Positions 38,818 through 50,089 of a DNA stretch of 64,000 nt are shown here, piece by piece. The DNA is from Euglena gracilis. Taxonomy: Eukaryota; Euglenida; Euglenophyceae; Euglenales. Positions within the stretch are counted from its first letter, which is position 1, and each line of letters starts with the position of its first letter. The stretch covers positions 72,228,914 to 72,292,913 of the forward strand of contig CP154956.1 in NCBI GenBank assembly GCA_039621445.1, in the 5' to 3' direction. The position numbers and the translations under genes are program-made. The notes beneath the pieces are model-generated. The model saw nothing but the letters and a program-made list of their open reading frames with translations, was not told where the DNA came from and made no database searches.

Positions 38818-40598
38818 TTCCATCCCCATCAGTGGTTTTCTAACCTGGAGGGGTCGAGGGCCCAGAGCACCCTTCTCCAGTAGCTCTCAGCTGGCACAGT
38901 TGGGCTGACAACTTTTAAAATGGTTGAAAATAGTCAAGCGGCGTTTTTTAATCAAAATTGCGGTTGAACCCAGCCCAGCAAGGATGAGGATTTCTTCGCC
39001 AGGTTTTGGGCACCATCTGGGTCAAGCTTGGTACCTACTGGGCTGTCACTTCTTGTGGCACAGTAATGGGAATTTTCTCACTAGTGATGGCACAGAAATT
39101 GGGCTGCCACTCACAGTATCAAAGAGGTTCATTGCAGGCGCTGTGGGGGGTGGCGGTGCATTTTTCCACAAAGGTGACCTCTGGGGGAGATTTAGGCTTC
39201 TGGGAGTCACCACGTGGTGACAAAAATAATTTTCTTGCAGGTGTGGGCGTGGGATAGGGTGGAGTGGGAGTGGGTTTGGGATACCTAATGGGCTGTCACT
39301 TGCAATGGCTCAGCGGTGAGATTTTCCCCCACAGCCAGCCGGATTGACCCTCCCTGGACCCCTCTGAAGGTGGAGGGAGTCAGCACCCATTTTTCCAAGC
39401 AAGCACTATTTTCCAGCTGACGGACTCCCCAGGTCCTTAACAAAACCCCCTAATTTTAATCCGCCATTCTTCATTCCTAACTGGTCACTGGTGATATGTA
39501 CACACCCACGCAAATGCATACATAAATATTCTTTCAAGTGAATATATTCTTTCAAGTTTGACGGATCGCAGATGGGGGTGGTCTATTTGGGTTTCAGTTG
39601 ATGATTTGAAACCCAGCTGGGCTTGGCTTCCGTTTTAAGGTCCAGCCCAGCAGCCGGCTGGAAGAACCCAGGGGGGGGGAATAATTGATATCGGAGGCCT
39701 TCGGAAAAATTGCGGAAAAATTGCGGAAAAATTGCGGAAATTGCGGAAAAATTGCGGAAAAATTGATATCGGGTATACACATTTCTGTCTGAGGGGACTT
39801 AGAAATTTTTCAATTGTGAGGTTCAGAACACCGCAACACCCACGTCGATGCAGGCGAGCACAAATCAACACGCTTGATGTTTTTTTTGCACAGGTGGGAC
39901 GCACCCAATCCTGTGACCAGTGGTGCACCTGTGAGAAAAATTGGAAAACTGGGGGGGAAAAAAAACAACAAAACACAATAGCACACCTGTTTGATCCATT
40001 TGAAGAATGGCTTGAACTCATTGCATCTTCCATCTTCGGTGGTGGGAAAAAAATTCTGCGGAAAAGAAATGGGAAAAAATTGCGGAAAAATTGCGGAAAT
40101 TGCGGAAAAATTGCGGAAAATTGCGGAAAATTGCGGAAATTGCGGAAAATTGCGGAAATTGCGGAAAAATTGCAGATATCAATTTCCCCCCCCCCTGAAG
40201 AACCACCCCTGGACCCCTCCCCGGGGGGTCAGGGTTGGGGTTAGGGTTAGGGTTAGGGTTAGGGTTAGGGTTAGGGTTAGGGTTGGGGTCAGGGTTGGGG
40301 TTGGGGTTGGGGTTGGGGTTAGGATTTGGGTTAGGTCACACACGCTTCCTTGAAAGGAAGCATGTGTGAGATCCCTTCCAGCAAGAAGATTATGCTAAAT
40401 ACCCCAAGAAGAAGAGAAGAGAAAAATAATGCAAAGAAAAGCCAATCTCCAAAGGGGGAAAAAATGACTCGAAAGACTCATTCTCGACCACGATGGGTAA
40501 GTGCATATCGAAGCTGTCCATGGGTCAAAAAAATTGTGTTGATATGACCTTGCTCATCGCCCGGCAGCCAAGATTAGTATGGAAAAAAATTTATTATT

Positions 40599-40644
<46 letters not shown>

Positions 40645-43600
40645 GTATTAGTATTATTAGTATTCAAAAAAAACATAAAAGGGTCACGGGGGATAAAACA
40701 AGAGGAATTTTGAACATGCAAAAAACCCATTAGCAACCTGGCCTTTCTTGCACATGTGACGCTTGCTGCTTCTAAAGAGCAAATGAATACCATTTTCAAG
40801 AGGAACCACTGCACAAACGCAAGTCGAAAAAAAATTACTGAAAGGTAATGGTGCCAGATTGTTCAACAACGGTGTCAGGAAACCAAACTCACAGTATAGG
40901 AATGTTTTTGAATGCAGCCTTGGCCGAAAACCAGCACACCAAGGACAAACGGCCAGTTCGGTCATAGGGCATTCACTGAAGGGAGGAGTTCCATGACGTC
41001 TTGTGAAAGCTTCAGATGGAAACTAAACGTTTTTGTCGTAGAGAAACGTTTTTGCGAGCATATTCACAAATCACATAAAGCCAATGACCCTGTGATGACC
41101 ACTGTGATGCTGGACCGGGAAGGTGTTTTGGTTATGACTGCCGGGTCATACAAACTGACTTCAGAGTTGGCTTTGTAAGACGCATATGCATCACCAAAAA
41201 GTAGCTCTATCTGAGGTATCAGCAGGACATTGAGCAAGGAGGAGGAGGGTGGGCCAAAGCGCTGGGGGTTCTCTCCTAAAAGGCATGTTTATTTGCCATC
41301 TTTAGGGGGAAAATCCTTGAAAATGGATTATAAAACCCCTCCAATGAGATTCGAGCACTGGTAATTGTCGAGTCGATGAAATAGCTGAAAATTCCGGCCA
41401 GAGATGGAATCCTCCTGGGGGTCTTGAAATTCTGCCATTGGACAGAACTGGGAAGATTTCATATTTGGTTGGGGGTTTCAGGACCAAAAATGCCCACTTA
41501 ACATCCTGGGCGTCGGAGAGAAGAGGAGTTGGCCAGCGTTGAAAACAGAAAGACCCTTCGCACACCCATGGCTTCCCTTGCTGTTGTAGTTAGTCCTTGA
41601 CAAAATGATGAAAAGCACGTTTAACAAAATACTTTAGACAACCATCAACCGAATCTTTAACTGTCAAATAGGCGTGAAAAACTGGTACCCCCCCCCCTTG
41701 TCCAAGACATGCCAATGTTCAGGGAATGCGGGGGGGGGGGTCAATGACACGGTATGTCAACACCACTGTAATTCCATGATAAATGTTAGATATTGCTGGA
41801 AAAGTGCCGTTGACACGGGGGTGTGTCAACGACACGATGTGTCTTGGGCAAGGGGAGTTCGCGCTTTTCTTGAAAATTTGCCACAAATCAAACCTGTTTC
41901 CACCAGCCAAAGAAATGCCCCAGCCAATCGGATCCGTTTCTCAACCCTCTGGAAACATAACCTGACCCCCCCCCCGTCCCAGACATGCCAATGTTCAGAC
42001 ATGCCGTTGACGCGCGGGGGGGGGGGTCAACGACACGGTGTGTCAACGCCACTGTAGTCCAATGACAAACCTCAGGTAGTGTTTCGGGAAAATGCCATTG
42101 ACACAGAGGGTGTGTCAATGACACGGTGTCTTGGACAAGGGGGGGAGGTGGGCAGATCCAGTTGGGGAATTTTCTTGATCATCCAGAAATGCCTGAGTTC
42201 TTTGGAAACAAACTCAGGTGCATAATACTGGTAAATCACAAATCACAAATTCCCCGGTCCAAGAAAGAAAGTCATGGCCCTTCATTGTGGAGACTTCATC
42301 TGCAGTATAATTGCGACTTTGCCAGAAATGGCTTCCAGTTACTCTGAGGTGATGAGTCAGGAGCGTTTGGATAAAAGGTTGAGGTCTGAGTTGAGATGCC
42401 TTGGGATACTTTTGCACAATCGTTCCACACTGTGCAACACTGTGCAATGCAATGCACAAAAAAAAATCAAACCTCTTGTCCTTGACACACCAAAGTATAG
42501 GGAAAGTGCAGTTGACACGGGGGCATGGACACATATCAAAGACAATTGGGGGGGGGTAGAAACCGCAGCTTTTCTGTGGGGGACAGCTGTCATGTGTATC
42601 CAGGACCTGCGGCCAATCCAAACATTGATTTTGTGAAAAACGTCACAGTAAACACAAAAAAAAAATGAACATGGGTAAACACAAAAAAAAACATTGGGAT
42701 AAACAGCTGCAGAGAAAAAAGAAATCGAACAGGTCGGTCATGTGCAGCGAATGCAGGGGGGGACCCACCCTTCTATTTTTGTGTCAAACGGAGTTTTAAT
42801 GAATGCAGGTGAGCACAAGAACTACCTTGGTGGACATCAGTGGACACAAATTGCTTCCTTCATGAAAAACAATGACTTTTCCGGCAAACACACCAAGTGA
42901 ATGTTGCTTTCACAACAATTTCCCAACTTTTGTGGCAACTCAGGAGAGTTGGCCCCTCAACCGTCGGTGCAAGAGGCAGGGGCGGACACTTCAAACCCAG
43001 CTGCTGCTTTTCAAGAAAAAACCTCACCAAAAAAAGTTTGTATCGAGATTCACAGATTGCTGATAGAGAGAGAGATCCACAGGCCCCTGTCCTTGGGTCA
43101 ACAATTTCGGCTGCGACATACAACATGTCTGGACAAACACTCGATTCAAGAGCTCGTTCTTTGGAGTGGGGGGGGGTCGGGTTTGGGGTGGGTGGTGGTG
43201 CCATAGTACACCAACCCCATTTTTTGGCGCCAGGGCCCGAAGGTGGTTCTTTGCAAGGAAAAACTGACTTGGTCGGCAGGCACTGGGGTCCAAAGCCGAC
43301 CCCGAGGATGTCTGCTATGGGCAGGCACCAGAAAGCACAAAGCACTACCCAGGGGGTGATAAAATGCAGGAAGGAGATAAATGGGAAGCAATCAGCAACT
43401 GGAGCGGACCATGCTTCGGAAACTTGAACAAAATTCACCTGAAAATCCCCCCGTTTTATATAGGGACGGGACTTCAAGGCCCTCAGGCGGTTTTATCTTT
43501 GGTCACCAAATCAAAGCTTCCAGAGGGGGGTAAAAAGCTTCCTTTTCACATGAAGGAGCACCAAAGACAAACTGCAGTTGTGGGACATATCACAAATTAC

Positions 43601-44282
43601 TGTTTCAGCTGTGAATTTATGAATTGAATGGAATTTTTTCATTTGGAGGAGTGAACCCTTCCTGAACAATCATCAACGGTCAGGCCGAGCAGAACGTGCT
43701 CAAGAACGTGCTCTGGACCCAACCAACCTCAAAATGTTTGCCTGCATGATGATGTCAGCATCCAGCATGATGACAACTTGGAACTGCCTGGCTGCAGGCA
43801 GGAGAGGAAGCCAGCAGGGCTCGGCCATGAACCTCCAAAGCGGATCCGGAAACCACAACCTCTAATTTGTGGTCCTGGGGTGGTTTTTTGGGGGGGACGG
43901 ACCAGGCTGTTTTTAACCAACCCCGGGGGGGGAGCAGGGGTCCGGAGTGCCCTTGAGTGCCTGCCCAGGCAGGCACTACCCCCCCCCCCGGGGGGGGGTC
44001 GGATTTCGGCCTGTGCCCAGGAGCTTTCCTCAGAAAATAGCTTTTTTGAGCCTTCCGGAACCTTCGGCGCCAGAGTGCCTGCACTTTTGGCCAAGTGCCC
44101 TACCCCCCCAGGGGGGGGGTCGGATTTGGAGTGCCTTGGAGTGCCTGCCCAGGCAGGCATTTCCCCCCGGGGTGGGGTCGGCACCCGACTACAGCTTGGG
44201 ACGGACATTGCGGAAAAGAGGAACATGTCGGTGAAATCACCCCCCAAAACGAGCGGGGGGACGCCACTCTGCTGCACTTTGC

Positions 44283-44380
<98 letters not shown>

Positions 44381-47300
44381 TTGGCGAAGACCGAAGACCT
44401 GGGAAGATCCTAAGCTTATTCGCTGATGCATGGGATGGCATCGAAGGACGAGCGGCTCCAGTGGGCACCCTCGCCTCGTCGAAAAACTCCAATGGAAGGT
44501 TTCCTTCCTCCGAAAACATTCAGCAGAGACTTGGAACTTGACCTGCATCAACACAACTGCTTGTATGCATCAAAAAATGCAACAAATCAGTGCATAATTT
44601 TTGTAATAATAAGATGCAACAGAACCAGAAGCCTATTTTTGGACAATTTTGATTAAAACTCTGGCAACATACAGGTTTCATCACAAATGCTTTTTTCATT
44701 TCCAAAATATTTAACGTTCGCATCATTATTCCCTGTCATCATTATCTGGACTGTGGCTTCGTATTAAAAGTGTGTAGGGAGAAATAAATCACAGGTTACA
44801 GAGGGACTGGGCGCAGTCATTTCTCAGTTCTTGTCAATTATTCTCTTCGACTGTTCTTATGTATCATAAACTCGAACTTCAGGATTTTTCATTTGTCGGT
44901 GTGTGCAAAATGCGCAAGTCCTCAATCTTTGTGAAAATTGCAGGCTCCCTGAACCCAAACAATGTCATCAAGATGTGATATGGTGTCCCAGAACGTGGAG
45001 AACCAGGGACTCTGCCGGTTACAGTGCCCAAAAGCCAGTGTCACTGCAGCATACGGGGTACACAAAACCTCAGTATGTGTGATTGGGAACCTTCTGTCGG
45101 CTGCCCCATCAACATGGGATGTTGTTACTGGAAAGATTTGGGGCAGGTGAGACTAAGACCAACGCGATGCCCCAAAATTCGACCTGTCTGTGGAAATTTC
45201 TTGGTCAGTGTGCACATTTGTGTAAATGGACCATGTTCACAAATGTGCACACCAACCATTTGTGCAATGTATAAACGGGCCACATTGCAAGCTGAAATTG
45301 GTGTATTTGTGAAGTTGACCAAATGTTTGGTTTGCACAATTGCGCAAATTTGATACAACTTGTGCAATGGTCGCTAACGTACCATTGGGCGCGGAATACT
45401 GAGCTTTGGAATCCTCAAATGCAGGGAATTTTGTGCAGATTTGTAGGATTAAGTAACCCCCCCCAATAGTGCTGCGGGGCCAATAGACCTGCGGGTCCAA
45501 ATAGTGCTGCACCCTCCGCCGGATGAAGCGAGCGTCCAATAGTTCTTCCAAAGTGTAGAAGCTCGGGCATCCTACCCCAGGCACCCTTTGTAGCCCGCAG
45601 AGAGGGGAAAGGGGGCGAAATCCCACCCGAACAACTCATGGAAGTCGCCTGAAGATGAACCACAGGACTGGAGTACGACATTGAGCAGGCAAAAAGGGTG
45701 CCTGTGGTGATGGGCCGGGACAAAGAGGCACCTAGTCCAATAGTACGGCGGGTCCAAATAGTGCTGCCCCCCCCCCCCGCCGCCAGAGGCGGCCATCCAA
45801 TAATGCTGCAGTGCAACACTATTGGGGGGGTTATGGAAATGCGGTTTATTTTTGATGTTTCAGGGGTCAAAAAAAAATGGTTTTTCACAGGCTCAACTGC
45901 CGATGCCCAAATTCTTGCCAGGAGGTCCTTTTGCTGCAAATTTTATTCATAAAAATGAGTTGAAAGGAATCCTGCACCGACAGCATTCTAGTCAGAAAAT
46001 GGAGTACAGTACATTGGCTGGGAATGAATATGTCAGTTGACTTGAAAATCTTGGCGTTCAGGGGCCAGAAAAATGCAACATACTGAAACACTCTATTTAG
46101 ACCTTCTCAGACATACGGCACAACACCTCCACATGCCTACACCAATACTTTGTGGACGCTGTGTTTTCACTCCTCTCTTCTCTCAAATCCAATACATTTG
46201 GCTGATTTGTGGAAATGCGCACATCAACCACAAGAATGGTTCATTTGCGCAATTGCGCGAAACAACCATCCAAAAATACCAGCGATATTCATGGGAACAG
46301 GATCCAGCGCCACAGCACAAGGGAGGGAAACCCACAATTTCATCACATTCATTTTCCAGCTGCCATGCTGCCATAGAAGGATTTTTGCTGGTTTCAAAAT
46401 GGTTAGTGCGCGCACATCATCACTTTGCGCAATTGTGTACACCAACGTCATTTTGCTGTTGTGTGGGTGTTACAGAGCCTTCAAACTTGCTACATAACTC
46501 AGCGCATGACTTGTGGAAATCCTCCTGCGTAACAAATGGCAGAGTTCTCTAACATCCCATACCTTCTTTATTTGTTGCACGTGAACTTTCACTCCTTTTG
46601 TAACCAACTTCAAAGCCTCACAACATGCCACAGGGCTTGTCCAAGTTAAAGTGTTGTCGTGCACAAATGAGCACACCGGCGCAAGGATGCTCAAGTGTGA
46701 GTTGTGTCGCCCCGCCTAAGCCATTGGGCTGGAGGTTCAGGAACAAATACCACTCAGTGACTTGGGGGAAAGCGCAATGCCCCCTCCCTTGAACACTGAA
46801 AAAGGAACTCAACAAACTGAATGGACCCCCCCCCCGTGGTTTAACTGGCGTTGGAGAGCATTGAGCCAAGTGAAGGAAAGAGGGCAAAAACAGTTTTCGA
46901 GCAAACCATTCCTCAATGTGAAATGGCTGTGAAAATGAAATTCTAGTTGTGAAAGTGTGTGAAAGTGAAGGTGTGAAAATGAAAGCCGTTTGTTGTCTGC
47001 CTCAAAGAAAGCACGAAGGCCGCCAAAATGTGGAAAAGAGTCCACCACCACATCTAAAGAAGGACCCTGACGTCAAAATGTGAGGTGCAACAAAAAGGGA
47101 GATCGCACCTCAATGCAAAAATACGAGGAGCTCCTTCAGGGGGAAACAGAAATGCAAAGTGGAAAGAAAACCCTTGGGATGGAAGCCCCTGAAATCACTT
47201 GAAAAATGGGGGGGGGGAATACAAAACAAATAAATAACAGGCAAACCAAAAGTGACAAACAGAATGCCACTGAAAATCAAACCTTTCAGAGGAACCTTGT

Positions 47301-48454
47301 TGGTGTGCATCTGAAAGGCATCTCTCCACAGGCAATACTGTCCATCCCAGCAGGGTGAACCCGAAGGAAACCTGACCGCCTCGGAGAGAAAAATTTTGTG
47401 GTGGACAAAACCTAACCGGTCAGTAACCGCAGCCCAAGAGTGGTGGGCGATGAGGGCCACCTCTAAGTGCGGGCCGAGATGAAATATGCTGGTCGGGCAC
47501 AGGCGTCGCCTTGCGGGCCATGTGTTGGATTCTCTACCTTGCATCTTCATTGTGTCCCTCCACCCCAACATCCCGTGAAACTGATGACAACAACCCCCTG
47601 CGCAAAACACACATCCAAAATGGTGGCCATTTCTTTCCTTGTCCTCGGCCATTTGGTTGTTGTTCCAACCAGCCGCTCTGAGTGCCAATGGCTTTTATCC
47701 GAGGCTTTGGCCGAACACAATCATCGTCCGATTCGTCATTGGAACTTGCCTGGCACAAGGATGAAAAAGGTTGCCCTTCGGAATTAAACTTGATACAAAT
47801 CATCCCTTGACAGTCCGTTGACACCAGGCTTTTGCTGAAGGACCCGGGGGGTCCTATGGCTGGCCGTTTGACCAGACTGGAAAACAGCCACAACCTACAC
47901 CCCCTCCCCCTGGGGGAGGGGCCCACTGGAAAAAAAAGTTTAATTTTTCCTCTGGCCCTGTGCTCCTAGGTGGAAATGAGGTTTTAAATCTGGTTTCTGA
48001 CTGATTTTGTAACAAACAAATCCCAAGTGGTCAAAAATGGGCATTTTGGGGCATTTTTGGGGTCAAAATTTTTTTCGGCGCTTTGTGCCAGTAACTGGGA
48101 AAAAAAATTCCATTTGCCAGCCCTGCTTGCGGACCCCTCCCAGGGCGTCCACTAAGATTTCCACTAGCTAAAATTGGACCAGCTGCAGTCCAACCCCCTG
48201 CCCCCCCGGGGAGGTACTGCAAGGTGGTGTAGACGTTACCTTGAGGTTGGTGCTCCCAACAGGAGTGAGAAGGGACTGAAGAAAAACCACACTTTTTTCC
48301 AGACATAGTCACAGGGGAGGCAGACCCCAGTCGCGGCACCCTGCACAGCGGCCCATCGATTCTGTGTGAAGCCTGGTCCGCACCATCAACTGGAACATCT
48401 CAAGGTACTCCTTTGTGTACGTCCCCAGGGTGGAATACAAGAGCACCCGGTGGG
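37113..48454 (-). CDS. Gene G: probable GT8-like glycosyltransferase, multi-exon
   Basis: Exons in transcription order: 48454 to about 48313 (HRVLLYSTLGTYTKEYLEMF, a typical nucleotide-sugar transferase first strand), about 47830-47690 (NDESDDDCVRPKPRIKAIGT), about 47606-47305 (CHQFHGMLGWRDTMKM; HLGPHLEVALIAHHSWAAVT; FPSGSPCWDGQYCLWRDAF), about 44530-44400 (LPLEFFDEARVPTGAARPS), about 44268-44180 (GVPPLVLGGDFTDMFLFSAM), 43783-43728 (FQVVIMLDADIIMQANIL), 40808-40738 (VPLENGIHLLFRSSKRHM) and about 37245-37113 (RFTDCAVLHFCNSGIPAPVK; stop TGA). The LDAD segment matches the DxD metal site of GT8-type enzymes, and the late LHF motif fits their C-terminal H-F segment. Not all phases were checked and more than one gene could be present. 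A possible signal-anchor exon lies at 54.8 kb. Confidence 0.5.
37375..37795. mobile_element. Repeat element with GGGGTATTATTTGGGG ends (copy 1)
   Basis: G-rich units (GGGGGGTATTATTTGGGG) recur at both sides, enclosing an AT-rich core with GAGGCCAGATGAGCC and a GGGCCTTCGGCCC hairpin. The core matches, in the opposite orientation, the 61440-61930 segment, which shares CTGGCCTCCAAAAA and TTTGGGTG(T/C)TATTTTG. Confidence 0.7.
38007..38426. mobile_element. 420-bp MITE-like element with 26-bp perfect TIR
   Basis: The left end starts CCTCCGGAGCAGGC and ends TTTTGCTTAAGG; the right end is its exact reverse complement. Inside are poly-G/C tracts, CTAGCTAG-type palindromes and an AT-rich core with a CCGGCGC-ACA-GCGCCGG hairpin at 38148. 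A diverged copy lies at 47825-48225 and a partial one at 54105-54145. No coding capacity. Confidence 0.85.
38430..39640. other. Mostly non-coding stretch within the gene G interval
   Basis: Includes a (GT)n run at 38790-38817. Open frames at 38450-38780 and 38924-39220 have no clear splice framing. Positions 39040-39130 and 39280-39330 share diverged copies of CTAC/ATGGGCTGTCACTT, suggesting a repeat. Confidence 0.35.
39640..40220. mobile_element. Element with paired TTGCGGAAA arrays and GATATC ends
   Basis: The left side has GGGGGGGGAATAATTGATATC (39670-39693) and the right side GATATCAATTTCCCCCC (40175-40192), inverted to each other. Next to each are arrays of TTGCGGAAAAA units (39706-39763 and 40079-40169) in the same orientation. 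The 300-bp middle is open on the plus strand (RRCRRAQINTLDVFFAQVG) without a family match. The architecture parallels the ATTCCGG element at 58.3-60.0 kb. Confidence 0.65.
40226..40335 (+). repeat. Interstitial telomere-like TTAGGG tract
   Basis: Seven perfect TTAGGG units (40241-40282) are embedded in degenerate TTGGGG and TCAGGG units up to about 40335. The tract directly follows the right end of the TTGCGGAAA element. It is not at a contig end, so it may be a healed break, a telomeric insertion, or simple-sequence drift. Confidence 0.85.
40591..40664 (+). repeat. (ATT)n microsatellite
   Basis: ATT units with occasional AGT interruptions. It lies just downstream of a proposed gene G exon on the opposite strand. 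Confidence 0.95.
41694..42146. mobile_element. Duplicated foldback element rich in GTTGACAC/GTGTCAAC motifs
   Basis: Two units (41694-41860 and about 41970-42145) share AGACATGCCAATGTTCAG, G tracts, GTCAA(C/T)GACACGG and GTTGACAC(G)G. The outermost ends, CTTGTCCAAGACA and TGTCTTGGACAAG, are inverted, so the pair may be one composite. A partial third copy lies at 42478-42545. Confidence 0.7.
43728..43783 (-). CDS. Gene G exon with DxD-type metal-binding motif
   Basis: After the acceptor CTGCAGCCAGGCAG the 56-nt exon reads FQVVIMLDADIIMQANIL and ends at a GAG|GTTGGT donor. In GT8 and related retaining transferases the sequence hydrophobic-LDAD-hydrophobic binds the metal and nucleotide sugar. 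This is the clearest functional clue for gene G. Confidence 0.6.
44284..44377 (+). repeat. (CA)n microsatellite
   Basis: About 47 CA units. Read on the minus strand it is a GT array immediately or very shortly after the donor of the gene G exon at 44.4 kb. Confidence 0.98.
44962..45147 (+). CDS. Possible plus-strand exon, unknown product
   Basis: An open stretch from ATG 44962 reads CRLQCPKASVTAAYGVHKTS and CVIGNLLSAAPSTWDVVTGK and ends at a good donor (GGCAG|GTGAGA). It is antisense to the gene G interval and no second exon is identified. Confidence 0.3.
45150..46900. other. Repeat-rich stretch with TTGCGCAATTGCGC and AATAGTGCTGC motifs
   Basis: Positions 45190-45360 and 46190-46440 contain repeated GCACA(A/T)TTG and TTGCGCAATTGCGC motifs. 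Positions 45465-45535 and 45735-45830 carry the AATAGTGCTGC / CCGCCG..GGCGG repeat related to 34.2 kb. No exon is credible except possibly near 46990-47050 on the minus strand (SFPHFGGLRAFFEADNKR). Confidence 0.4.
47825..48225. mobile_element. Diverged copy of the 38.0-kb TIR element
   Basis: It shares GGCTTTTGCT(G/T)AAGGACC at the left, an AT-rich core with GGTTTTAAAT..GACTGATTT, TTTCGGCGCTTTGTGCC, ACTGGGAAAAAAAATT, ACTAGC and GGACCAGCTGCAGTCCA, and a G/C-rich right end. The right TIR has decayed. Confidence 0.65.
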
Positions 48455-49784
48455 CTGTGCAGGCTGTGGAAAAAAACGAAAGTAAAGAATACAAAGCGGA
48501 ACTCACAAAAAAGCATACAAGCGTTTTGCATTCTGCACAAAAGAGAATAAAACTCACAAACAAGCAAACGTTTTTTCAGGAAAAGTATCCCTGTTGTCCT
48601 GATTGCCATCCGTCTCAGAAGAAAGCCGTTGGCCTGCCGGGGGCACTCACAGGAAGCCAAGCCCTGTTATTTTTAAGGTGCCTTTAAGTTCCTGAAGCAA
48701 CCCTGAAACATTTTGGGCCAAATGTGTTAAAAAAAAAGAGCCTTCAAAAGAAAATGCATTCTAAGAAAATTTTAGCTCACCAAGCCAAAAAGATAACGGC
48801 ACACCTGGAAGAAAACTGTCTTTCAGAGGGAGCTTGAAAGAACGTGAAATGCTTTTTATCTCATAATTTATATTTTACGTATTCTATTGCAGTATTGCAT
48901 CACAGATTTCTTCACATTATGTGTCACGTTGCAGGTTGTGCATTCTATTGCATCACCACCATACCAATATCACTCACCAGAGATGCGAGGGAGGGGATGC
49001 ACTAGCCAGAGAGAAAAGTGCAAAAAAAATCACAAAAATGCTCAAATAAGTTCGACCGCATTGGGAAATGAGTGGGCAGTGAAAACCTTAAAAGGCCTTG
49101 AAGAAAACCTTCAAAAATGCATTTAAAAATTTTGGCCTTTGACGAAAATTTCTGCCTTTTAAGAAAACAGGGCCAGGGTTCACCGCCAAACAATGTCATC
49201 GGCGCACCGTGGCTGTTGACCCAAAATCAGACCAATGAGGTTTCGGGTGCCACTGGCTAAATCTTTGCAATAAATTTACTGAAAAATTTGCCGAAAAAAT
49301 GCTGAAAATTCTGTGGAATCGCCATCTAACGCTGCCTCCTAGAATCGAACCCTGGGCAGGGATATATACAATGAAAATGTCTCAAAACAGTAAATCCCAA
49401 AAATAAATAAATAACGCAAACCTGGAAGTTGAATTTACTGTAATTCTGTGGGTTTGGGTGAACAAAATTCCCATAAAAATGAACTTTGCAACTTGGGATC
49501 TGTGGTCGTCTGGCAATGTTATAAAACGCCAAAAATTTACAGATACTTTGGTCACACGGAAGAATCGAGGCCAAAGGACGAAATTTTCCTGACCTCAGCT
49601 TTAAAAAAAAAACCAAAAAAATGCAACCAAACAGAAAAAAATACTCCAAATTGAAAAACACAAAAAAATATTTCCTCCTCCCCCTGAATCTGACGAACGC
49701 CAAAGGTTGACTGGCTGATTTTTGGGATCCAGACCCTTCTTTCAATGGGTGGGGGAGGAGTTGGCAGTTGTGGCTCCCTGCCAC

Positions 49785-49968
49785 GCTTTTGCATAAAGGG
49801 CCAAAGAGCACTTTGCGTCAGAGGTTGATAAGAGTATAGTGTCATCATGTCTGTGGACCACTGAAACCTTTTTTGTAAACATTCTGGGCACATTTGTGAG
49901 GATGTACGTTTTTCCTTCTGCCCCATGCAACGCAATGAATAAATATCCCCAAATCACAAATGGGCCAC
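49785..49968 (-). CDS. Possible minus-strand exon, unknown product
   Basis: After an AGCTGCAG acceptor the minus strand reads FVIWGYLFIALHGAEGKTYI, LTNVPRMFTKKVSVVHRHDD and LLSTSDAKCSLALYAKAW. It lies between the signal-anchor exons at 54 kb and gene G at 48 kb, so it could belong to either. The downstream donor was not identified. Confidence 0.35.
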
Positions 49969-50089
49969 CTGCAGCTTTTTCCAAGGGTGTTTTTCCCAGG
50001 GAAACCCAATTGCATAAAATCAGACCTGTTTTTGAATTATATCAACGAGACCATGGAACTTGCACCCCGTGTGAAGATCTCTAATGGTT

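Noticed and set aside
40912-41178. Plus-strand open frame reading HIHKSHKANDPVMTTVMLDR
   Set aside because: Has some coding character, but no good donor or partner exon, and it is antisense to proposed gene G exons; not enough to call.
42270-42640. Open frame near 42.3-42.6 kb
   Set aside because: Overlaps the GTTGACAC repeat remnant; no splice framing.
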